Below are positions 1 through 5,180 of a stretch of DNA of 5,180 bases, piece by piece (the stretch's first letter is position 1; every line of letters begins with the position of its first letter). The position numbers were made by a program, and so were the translations under genes. Below the pieces are notes generated by a model, which saw only the letters and a list, made by a program, of their open reading frames with translations, was not told where the DNA came from and searched no databases. Where the stretch lies: the NCBI GenBank assembly GCA_003250235.1, contig QKGY01000119.1, positions 1-5,180 of the forward strand, written 5' to 3'. This DNA is from Desulfuromonadaceae bacterium. GTDB taxonomy: Bacteria; Desulfobacterota; Desulfuromonadia; Desulfuromonadales; SZUA-540.

Positions 1-1970
1 AGGTCGGAGCCTTCACGGCGCAGCACCGCGACCAGCGCTCTCTGATACTCGCGGACGTGTATCCGCAGGTATCCCGGATAGCGGCGGCTGCTGCGCACGT
101 TGCGGGCCAGCCCGAGGATACCGAGCAGAAGACGGTTGCGGGTATCGCGACGCACGAAGAAAGTAGGGATGCCGATGGCCGTGGCGAAGAAAATCTGCCG
201 CCGCTCGCTCTCGACCGTCGGCGTATCGGGAATATCACCATGGTCGAAGCGGCCCGTGGCGATCAGCTTGAAGGCCAGGGCACAGAGCAGGGTCTGCAGG
301 CTGGCCGCATGCCCCATATCCCGGTGAAGACTTTCGAACTGGCTGTAATAACGCCCCTCGAACCCGGAAAAGCCCATCACCGCCTGTTCGCGCTGTTTCA
401 TGAAGAGATACAGGGACATCTGACGGTCGAAAACCCCCTGTTCGGCCAGATCCATCTTGAGGCGGTCCTGATTGCCCAGCCGGCCGTCGAAAGCCGGACT
501 CTGAGGCGTGCTGAGGAAGGCGACCGGATAGTCGATGAGACGGAAATCGCCGATAAAATCCCCTTTGAGACCCAGCACCTTCGACAGCCCCCTGTCGAGC
601 CAGGTCGGTCCGAACGGCGTGAGCGAACGCCCCATCACCGAGAGGTCGGCCTTTTTGCGCCAGCGCCGCCACAGCATGCGCAGGTGGGTGTAGTCGAGCT
701 CGTGCGGCAGGAAACCCAGAGCCTTCTCGGGGTGGAAGTCCTCGAAATCGAGGCGATAGGGAGCGCCGCTGTAGGTGCCGACGAAAAGGGGGAGAAAGTG
801 CTCCATGATCTTGATGGCCAGGTCGCCGACCACCTTTTCCTCCACCCGCCCGAACCCGGGTTTCGAGCCGGCAAGCCGGCGGCTCAGCATGCGGCTCCCC
901 AGGCTGATATGGGTGCCGTTGTTGGCCAGGCTGGTGTTGGAGATATTGGGAAGCACCACCAGGTTGTTGGTGATGATCCCGGCCTCGCGCAGCTTGGCGA
1001 TGGCGTTGAACTGGCTGCGCCCGAGCACCTGGTGGCAGAGCTGCATGTACTGGTGCTTGCGCTCCCCCTCGTCCCAGCCGGAGAGGCAGGGGCTCATGAA
1101 CAGCTCCCGGTAATAGGCGTCGGGGATCAGATCGTTGAGGGTCTTCTGCCGCTGCGGCGGGTGGGGCGCGAAGTAGATCAGGGCCTTCTGCCCGCTCTCT
1201 TCCAGGGCGAATTTGCGGTTGGCGTACGCGCTGAGCAGATGGGTCAGCAGAAAACGCTTGGAGGTTTCGCGGGCCAACTCTTTGCCGAGTCCGCGTTCCG
1301 GTGCCAGCGGCACGACGTGAAAGGAGAAGGTCTCCGGCGAGGTGTTGTCACTGAGATAGTGGTCGAGAAGACGTGTCCCGAAAGCGCTGAGCGATGCCTG
1401 TATGCCGTTCCGGCTCCCCAGGTGATCGGCGAGAGCGAGCTTGACCAGATAACTGATGGGGACCCGCACCATCTCGCCGGCGGTGGCGTCCTGCTGCAGG
1501 AATCGCCCCGCGTCGCGGCGCGCCCCCAGTTCGGGGCGTCTCTTGTCGGCGAGCAGATCGCGGCGCAGCACCTGGTCGGCGAAAGGGCTCAACCGCCTGC
1601 GGGGAAAACGCACCCAGCTGTTTTCCCACACCCCCTCCCCGTTTCCGGCCAGATACTCGCGGATCTCCGCAAGAAGCCGCGGAGACGCTTCCCCGGACTG
1701 GGAACGGCGGATGAGGTTGCCGACATAGTTGGATTCCTCGAGGCTGCGCGCCAGGTCGACATCCCGGCCGTTCCCCAGCACCACGGCCTGCAGCTCCGTC
1801 TCCGAGCCGGCCGTGGTATCCCCGGCTCCGAACGGCAGAGTGGCCAGCAATCGGTCCCGGGAGCGTGTGTCCACCCCCAGGGTACGCAGCATCGCCGCTG
1901 TGGGGGGCAGGGACTCGGATCGGCTTTCGCAACGGCCCTCGAGCAGGGTCAGTTCCGGCATTCGCGACAT
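1..1970 (-). CDS. Large protein of unknown function, C-terminus cut by the left edge
   Basis: I do not recognise this protein. The minus frame runs without a stop from 1970 to the left edge, giving 656 codons; the true C-terminus is outside the window. ATG 1970 is preferred because AAGGA lies 8 nt upstream; ATGs at 1979, 1976 and 1961 are in frame but less well placed. The translation looks like a folded soluble protein: no signal peptide, no convincing membrane helix, alternating hydrophobic and charged segments, several Trp. Notable stretches are an Arg-rich region at residues 122-153 (RFPRRRLSPF), a Cys/His/Trp-containing part at 295-313 (CLSGWDEGERKH), an Asn/Ser/Gly-rich segment at 340-360 (LPNISNTSLANNGTHISLGS), a basic-aromatic helix at 430-440 (RMLWRRWRKK) and HRDMGH at 549-554. 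None matches a catalytic signature I can name. It is transcribed divergently from the CBS histidine kinase. Confidence is high that it is coding; function is open. Confidence 0.88.
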   Translation of the reverse strand, partial: MSRMPELTLLEGRCESRSESLPPTAAMLRTLGVDTRSRDRLLATLPFGAGDTTAGSETELQAVVLGNGRDVDLARSLEESNYVGNLIRRSQSGEASPRLLAEIREYLAGNGEGVWENSWVRFPRRRLSPFADQVLRRDLLADKRRPELGARRDAGRFLQQDATAGEMVRVPISYLVKLALADHLGSRNGIQASLSAFGTRLLDHYLSDNTSPETFSFHVVPLAPERGLGKELARETSKRFLLTHLLSAYANRKFALEESGQKALIYFAPHPPQRQKTLNDLIPDAYYRELFMSPCLSGWDEGERKHQYMQLCHQVLGRSQFNAIAKLREAGIITNNLVVLPNISNTSLANNGTHISLGSRMLSRRLAGSKPGFGRVEEKVVGDLAIKIMEHFLPLFVGTYSGAPYRLDFEDFHPEKALGFLPHELDYTHLRMLWRRWRKKADLSVMGRSLTPFGPTWLDRGLSKVLGLKGDFIGDFRLIDYPVAFLSTPQSPAFDGRLGNQDRLKMDLAEQGVFDRQMSLYLFMKQREQAVMGFSGFEGRYYSQFESLHRDMGHAASLQTLLCALAFKLIATGRFDHGDIPDTPTVESERRQIFFATAIGIPTFFVRRDTRNRLLLGILGLARNVRSSRRYPGYLRIHVREYQRALVAVLRREGSD

Positions 1971-1978
1971 GGGCATCA

Positions 1979-1983
1979 TCCTT
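1979..1983 (-). promoter_or_regulatory. Ribosome binding site deciding the start of the large unknown gene
   Basis: On the minus strand this reads AAGGA, with 8 nt between it and ATG 1970. Four in-frame ATGs cluster here (1979, 1976, 1970, 1961). Relative to this site, 1979 overlaps it and 1976 is only 2 nt away, while 1970 has a normal gap; 1961 would be 17 nt away. The frame stays open upstream to a TGA at 2085-2087, but the only other notable candidate, GTG 2015, has its purine tract almost touching the codon. Confidence 0.6.
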
Positions 1984-2160
1984 GTTCGGAAACAGGTCAG
2001 AATAAGTCGCCGCACACCTTCCGCCCCATTCGTTTCAACGGCATTAATCTTTGATGAAAATTCCGTTAGCCGCCCCTTGAGGCTTCACGCAAAATTCATC
2101 CGGCTCTCAAGATTTCCTAACAGAAGGACTGCAGGGTGTGCCGTCGGAGTATCTGGAGCC
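1984..2160. promoter_or_regulatory. Divergent intergenic region, presumed promoters for both sides
   Basis: This gap separates two genes pointing away from each other, so it should contain both promoters. It is visibly richer in A/T (especially 2030-2125) than the flanking genes. I could not call a strong promoter. The best plus-strand candidate is weak: TTCAAC at 2034-2039 and GAAAAT at 2056-2061 with a 16-nt gap, which would leave a leader of about 100 nt. On the minus strand only isolated partial elements are seen (TTGAAA near 2033-2038, ATTAAT near 2043-2048), without suitable partners. An imperfect inverted repeat pairs 2053-2062 (GATGAAAATT) with 2091-2100 (AAAATTCATC), matching at 8 of 10 positions; it could be an operator or chance. 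Confidence 0.45.
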
Positions 2161-2166
2161 GAGGGG
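2161..2166 (+). promoter_or_regulatory. Ribosome binding site of the CBS histidine kinase
   Basis: GAGGGG lies 5 nt before ATG 2172 (7 nt if only GAGG pairs). This supports ATG 2172 over the in-frame GTG 2136, which has no equally well-placed site. GTG 2199 is a rival: AGGA within GAGGAAC sits about 9 nt before it. Using it would remove nine residues ahead of the CBS-like region and would not change the domain content. Confidence 0.6.
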
Positions 2167-2171
2167 ATCCC

Positions 2172-3392
2172 ATGGAGACGCCACGAGGAACAAACGACGT
2201 GATCGAACAACAGAGGCAAACGCGCCAGGTCGGCGAACTGGTGTCCACCTGCATGACCATCGCTCCGCAAACCCCGGTCCGAGAGGTCGCCGAGCTTTTC
2301 CTGGACGCTCCGGAGCTCGAGGCCGTGACGGTGGTCGAGGCGGGCAGCCCCCTGGCCCTGGTCACCCGCGGCAAGCTCTTCGGCGTTCTGCTCAAACCCT
2401 TTGCCCGGGAAGTGTATGCCCGCAGCCCGATCACGGAGATCGCCGACGACAGCCCGATGATCGTCCCTGCTGCGGAGAACCTCGACCGCGTTCTCGACCG
2501 GGCCATGCAGCGCCCCTATCAGGATATCTACGACGAGCTGGTCGTCACGGATGAAGCCGGCGCCTATCTCGGCATCCTCTCGGTCCGCCGTCTGGTGGTG
2601 GAACAGGGGCATGTGCTTGCCCACAGCATCGCCCAGAGAGAGCTGGCCTGGACACGGGCCCGCGAATTGGAGAAGGTCTCCGAGATCAAATCCCAGTTCA
2701 TCGCCCACGTCACCCACGAGCTGCGCTCGCCGGTCAATGCCATCATCGGCCTGGCCGAACTGATGGGGCTGGCACTCGACAAGGGGCAGACGGAGCAGGC
2801 CCGGCAGAAGCTCTCCCTTCTCGCCTCCAGCGCGACGGGGTTGCGCGCCATCATCACCAACATTCTCGATCTCTCCAAGATCGAGGCCGGCAAGATGGAG
2901 TTCATCAACGAGGACTTCGACCTGATGGACGTGCTCCGCAATGTGACCGAGACCACGCGCGTGCTGCTGGGGAACAAACCGGTGGAGATTTGTCTTGAAT
3001 CCCCGGTGGACAGCCTGCCGATGCACGCGGATTCCGTGAAAATCCGCCAGATTCTCACCAACCTCCTGTCCAATGCCGCCAAGTTCACCGACAGCGGGCG
3101 GATCACCCTCGAACTCGTGCCGGGCGACGACGAGATTCACACGATTGTCCGGGACACCGGAATCGGCATCCGCGAGCGGGACCTGCAGCGCCTGTTTACC
3201 GCCTTCAGCCAGCTCGAAGATGCCAAGACCCGTCGGCGCGAGGGAACCGGCCTGGGGCTGACTATCACCCGCGAACTCGTCGAACGGCTCGGCGGCCGCA
3301 TCGACGTCAGCAGCACCTTCGGCGCGGGGACGACCTTCCGCGTCGTGTTTCCCCTGAATATCTCCCCTTCACAATGGAAGGAAACCGCATGA
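2172..3392 (+). CDS. Cytoplasmic CBS-domain sensor histidine kinase
   Basis: This 406-aa protein is a complete hybrid-free sensor kinase. Residues about 20-145 resemble a tandem CBS pair: VREVAELF and LALVTRGKLFGVLL in the first half, then ITEIADDSPMIV and a final LVVTDEAGAYLGILSVRRL. CBS pairs in other proteins often bind adenine nucleotides; the ligand here is unknown. A charged helix at 146-175 links to the HisKA domain, where THELRSP (181-187) holds the phosphoacceptor His182. The HATPase domain has the N box (LTNLLSNAAKF, key Asn301), G1 (DTGIGI, 328-333), an F box (LFTAFSQLED, 341-350) and G2 (GTGLGL, 358-363), so all catalytic motifs are present. There is no signal peptide or membrane helix, so it should sense an internal signal. 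Its TGA overlaps the ATG of the response regulator, the probable phosphotransfer partner. Family identity is very secure; the CBS assignment is likely rather than certain. Confidence 0.95.
   Translation: METPRGTNDVIEQQRQTRQVGELVSTCMTIAPQTPVREVAELFLDAPELEAVTVVEAGSPLALVTRGKLFGVLLKPFAREVYARSPITEIADDSPMIVPAAENLDRVLDRAMQRPYQDIYDELVVTDEAGAYLGILSVRRLVVEQGHVLAHSIAQRELAWTRARELEKVSEIKSQFIAHVTHELRSPVNAIIGLAELMGLALDKGQTEQARQKLSLLASSATGLRAIITNILDLSKIEAGKMEFINEDFDLMDVLRNVTETTRVLLGNKPVEICLESPVDSLPMHADSVKIRQILTNLLSNAAKFTDSGRITLELVPGDDEIHTIVRDTGIGIRERDLQRLFTAFSQLEDAKTRRREGTGLGLTITRELVERLGGRIDVSSTFGAGTTFRVVFPLNISPSQWKETA
3378..3382 (+). promoter_or_regulatory. Ribosome binding site of the response regulator, inside the kinase gene
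   Basis: AAGGA (within GGAAGGA) lies 6 nt before ATG 3389 and is read inside the last kinase codons. It decides the start: the earlier in-frame ATG 3374 has only a pyrimidine-rich stretch in front of it and would add five residues before the conserved receiver core. Confidence 0.75.
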
Positions 3393-3763
3393 ACCAGCTG
3401 GCCAAAAAGATCCTCGTGGTCGACGACGACCCCAACCACCTTGAAACCACCCGGGAAATTCTCGAACTCGAAGGCTTCCGGGTCGTGGTCCACAACTCGC
3501 CCTTCCGCACGACCCAGCGGGTCATGGAGGAGAAACCCGACCTCGTCCTGCTCGACGTCAACATGCCGGCCCTGTCGGGAGAACGGCTCTGCAGCCTGAT
3601 CCGGGATCAGCGCGGCGGTTCGGAGCTGCCCATCGTCTTCTACTCCTCCAACGACGAGGACAGTCTGCGCCGTGCCGTGAGCACCTTCGGCGGCACCGAT
3701 TATGTCTGCAAGGGGGATCTCGCCGCACTGCGGCGCAAGGTCAGGGGTCTCTGCGAGGCGTAA
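3389..3763 (+). CDS. Single-domain response regulator (receiver only)
   Basis: This 124-aa protein is one CheY-like receiver domain and nothing more. The acidic pocket is VVDDD (Asp12-14), the phosphoacceptor is Asp56 in LLDVNMP, the switch Ser is at 86 or 87 (FYSSND), the switch aromatic is Tyr105 and the conserved Lys is Lys108. After Lys108 the usual Pro is replaced by Gly (DYVCKGDL), a variation of the beta5-alpha5 loop. No DNA-binding, GGDEF, HD-GYP or other output domain follows before the TAA. It probably works by binding a partner or as a middle step in a phosphorelay. The ATG overlaps the kinase TGA as ATGA and has its own ribosome site, indicating coupled translation and a shared function. 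It ends 21 bp before the convergent phosphatase gene. Identity as a receiver is certain; its target cannot be read from the window. Confidence 0.95.
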   Translation: MNQLAKKILVVDDDPNHLETTREILELEGFRVVVHNSPFRTTQRVMEEKPDLVLLDVNMPALSGERLCSLIRDQRGGSELPIVFYSSNDEDSLRRAVSTFGGTDYVCKGDLAALRRKVRGLCEA

Positions 3764-3770
3764 CAGCAGG

Positions 3771-3796
3771 AATAAACGGCCGGTTTACCCGGCCGT
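3771..3796 (-). terminator. Hairpin terminator for the phosphatase gene, possibly bidirectional
   Basis: An 8-bp perfect GC-rich stem pairs ACGGCCGG (3776-3783) with CCGGCCGT (3789-3796) around a 5-nt loop (3784-3788). Read on the minus strand, the stem is followed by a short T-rich run (TTTATT counting the last stem base), as in an intrinsic terminator. Read on the plus strand the stem is followed by CTTC, a poor U-tract, although it begins 12 nt after the response regulator stop and may still serve as a 3' end. The phosphatase TAA (3785-3787) lies wholly within the loop, and its last sense codons form one arm of the stem. Confidence 0.65.
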
Positions 3797-5180
3797 CTTC
3801 ATCTCCACGTCCCATCCGAAAGCACGGCCGAACAGATCCGCCTTGGCCTGGGCGCCATGGATCTCCACCGAGAGATCGCCTTCGCCATGCAGGCTGAGCG
3901 CGAGGCGGTTGTCGACGATGCGGCAATCGATGCGGCGCACCGCCCCGCCGCGTCGGCGGTCGAGACCGTCGGCCAGGCGCAGGATACCGCCGAGTTTCTT
4001 CACGCGGATCTGATCCTCGGGGGTGAGACGTTGAAAATTCTCGTGGGTCTTCTTGGGAAGAGACTTGCGGTGATACCGGGCCAGGTTGGCGATGATCTCC
4101 CGCTCCTTGGGGGAGAAGCCGAACAGCTGGGCATGGCGGATGAGATGGTAGGAATGCTTGTGGTGGGCCGAATAGCTGATGAAATAACCGATATCGTGCA
4201 GCAGCGCCGCCGCCTCGACCAGCTCCCGGTCCCGAGGCGACAAAGACGCCTCGGTGGCGACGGCATCGAAGATCTCCAGCGCCAGGCGCGCTACGGTCTG
4301 GCCGTGCGCATCGTCCAGGTGACAGGAGCGGGCCAGCGCCAGGGCGGAGCTGCGCCAGTCCCGCGACGCCTGGGGGGCTGAGGTGAGCCCGTGCTTCTGC
4401 AAGCTCTGCAGGATCAGTCCCTCGCGGATGCCGCGGTCGTTGATGCGCAGGATGTTGGCGTCGAAACGATCCATCAACGTATCGACCAGAGCCACCCCGG
4501 CGACGATGATGTCGGCGCGCTCGGCATTGAGACCGGCAACGCCCCGACGCTCCTTCAGGTCCTTGCGACTCAGCATGGCCAGCAGGTGTACCACTTCCGA
4601 ACGCAGCACCTCGTAGCCGCTCAGGGAATCGTACTGTTCCTTGCGCATGGCCATGACCATGCTGCCGATGGAGGTGACCGTCCCCCCCGAGCCGATCAGC
4701 ACCCGCGTCGCCATGGCGGGATCGTTGAAGGTTTTTTTCAGCTCGCGGCGCACATGCTGGTGAAGGCGCTTCAGGTCCTTTTCACCCAGTGGATCCCTGG
4801 GCAGGAAGGTTTCGGTCAGAAACACGGCACCCAGGTCGAGAGAAACGATCTCCTCGATATGGGCACCGGCGGCGATGACGACTTCCACGCTGCCGCCGCC
4901 GATATCGAAGACGACATTGTGTCCCGAGTCGATCTCGAACTGGTGGGAGGCGCTTTCCAGGGCCAGCTCCGCCTCCTCCTCCCCGGAGATGACGCGGATA
5001 TCCAGGCCGCATTCGCGGCGAACCGTGTCGAGGAACTCCTGGCCGTTGGACGCCTTGCGGATGGCGCTGGTGGCCACCGACTCGATCACGTCGACCCCCA
5101 GCCCTTCGGTGATCTTCTTCATGCGGCGAAGCGCCTCGAGGGCCCTCTCCAGGGCCTGCGGCGAAATACGACCGCTCTGC
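3785..5180 (-). CDS. ppx: Ppx/GppA-family phosphatase with C-terminal HD domain, N-terminus cut by the right edge
   Basis: The frame is open from the right edge to TAA at 3787-3785, giving 464 visible residues. The family usually begins about 50-60 residues earlier with a DxGTNSxR phosphate loop, so a total near 520 aa is expected and the true start is outside. An ATG at 5122 is internal: conserved sequence (GRISPQALERAL) continues upstream of it. Counting from the first visible residue, the actin-like ATPase fold shows VATSAIRKASN (35-45), FDIGGGSVE (91-99), IGSGGTVTSIG (162-172), ERADIIVAG (220-228) and RGIREGL (249-255). The C-terminal HD region has His293, LLHDIGY (His328/Asp329), RYHRKSLP (His370) and RLADGLD (Asp404), so the HD ligands look intact. 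Known members hydrolyse polyphosphate from the end (Ppx) or convert pppGpp to ppGpp (GppA); the sequence alone does not separate these. It is convergent with the two-component operon and shares a short terminator region with it. Confidence 0.95.
   Translation of the reverse strand, partial: QSGRISPQALERALEALRRMKKITEGLGVDVIESVATSAIRKASNGQEFLDTVRRECGLDIRVISGEEEAELALESASHQFEIDSGHNVVFDIGGGSVEVVIAAGAHIEEIVSLDLGAVFLTETFLPRDPLGEKDLKRLHQHVRRELKKTFNDPAMATRVLIGSGGTVTSIGSMVMAMRKEQYDSLSGYEVLRSEVVHLLAMLSRKDLKERRGVAGLNAERADIIVAGVALVDTLMDRFDANILRINDRGIREGLILQSLQKHGLTSAPQASRDWRSSALALARSCHLDDAHGQTVARLALEIFDAVATEASLSPRDRELVEAAALLHDIGYFISYSAHHKHSYHLIRHAQLFGFSPKEREIIANLARYHRKSLPKKTHENFQRLTPEDQIRVKKLGGILRLADGLDRRRGGAVRRIDCRIVDNRLALSLHGEGDLSVEIHGAQAKADLFGRAFGWDVEMKTAG

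Noticed and set aside
57..2054. Plus-strand 665-codon open frame as a real gene
   Set aside because: It has no recognisable motif, a His/Gln/Gly/Ala-rich composition and no good ribosome site, and it is the exact antisense register of a minus frame with normal protein character and a well-placed AAGGA.
2039..2054. Sigma-54-type promoter (GGCAT-N-TTTGA) in the divergent region
   Set aside because: The GG half is acceptable but the essential GC of the -12 element is missing at the required spacing.
2136..2171. GTG 2136 as the kinase start, adding twelve residues
   Set aside because: The extra residues (MCRRSIWSRGDP) look like untranslated leader, and GAGGGG is correctly placed for ATG 2172.
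2085..3140. Minus-strand 351-codon open frame opposite the kinase gene
   Set aside because: It lies wholly antisense to a histidine kinase whose motifs are all intact; the product is low-complexity and His/Gly/Glu-rich, as expected of a shadow.
3374..3388. ATG 3374 as the response regulator start
   Set aside because: No ribosome site precedes it, whereas ATG 3389 has AAGGA 6 nt upstream and forms the typical ATGA overlap with the kinase stop.
3857..4381. Plus-strand 174-codon open frame opposite the phosphatase gene
   Set aside because: It overlaps the conserved HD region of the Ppx/GppA gene on the other strand and shows no family features of its own.
5120..5122. ATG 5122 as the true start of the phosphatase
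   Set aside because: Family-like sequence (GRISPQALERAL) continues in frame upstream to the window edge, and starting here would remove more of the N-terminal ATPase lobe.

Overview
The window is GC-rich bacterial DNA, close-packed with coding sequence and with strong G/C preference at third codon positions. The gene types (an HD-containing Ppx/GppA enzyme, a CBS-domain histidine kinase and a stand-alone receiver) would fit a deltaproteobacterium such as a member of the Desulfuromonadales/Geobacterales. That placement is inference from gene style only. No rRNA, tRNA, mobile element, CRISPR array or phage gene was seen.

Layout. Positions 1-1970, minus strand: the first 656 codons of a large protein that I do not recognise; its C-terminus lies beyond the left edge. 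Positions 1971-2171: a divergent intergenic region of about 200 bp, richer in A/T than its flanks, which must hold the control signals for the genes on both sides. Positions 2172-3763, plus strand: a two-gene operon of a soluble sensor histidine kinase with a CBS-like N-terminal sensor (406 aa) and a single-domain response regulator (124 aa), joined by an ATGA stop/start overlap. Positions 3785-5180, minus strand: a Ppx/GppA-family phosphatase with a C-terminal HD domain, cut at its N-terminus by the right edge. This gene converges on the two-component operon, with only 21 bp between the stop codons. An 8-bp GC-rich hairpin sits there, and the phosphatase stop codon lies mostly in its loop.

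How the genes may work together. The kinase and regulator almost certainly form a cytoplasmic phosphotransfer pair. The kinase has no membrane segment and its sensor is CBS-like, so an intracellular ligand such as an adenine nucleotide is plausible. The regulator has no output domain, so it must act by protein contact or as a phosphorelay intermediate. The neighbouring Ppx/GppA enzyme acts on polyphosphate and/or pppGpp, so both units could concern energy or starvation state, but they are transcribed towards each other and no functional link is shown.

The least understood item is the large minus-strand protein at the left. A 665-codon open frame lies opposite it on the plus strand (57-2054); I treat that as a compositional shadow. 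No clearly new multi-gene system can be demonstrated here. The best candidate for novelty is the unidentified large protein, followed by the CBS-kinase/receiver pair.
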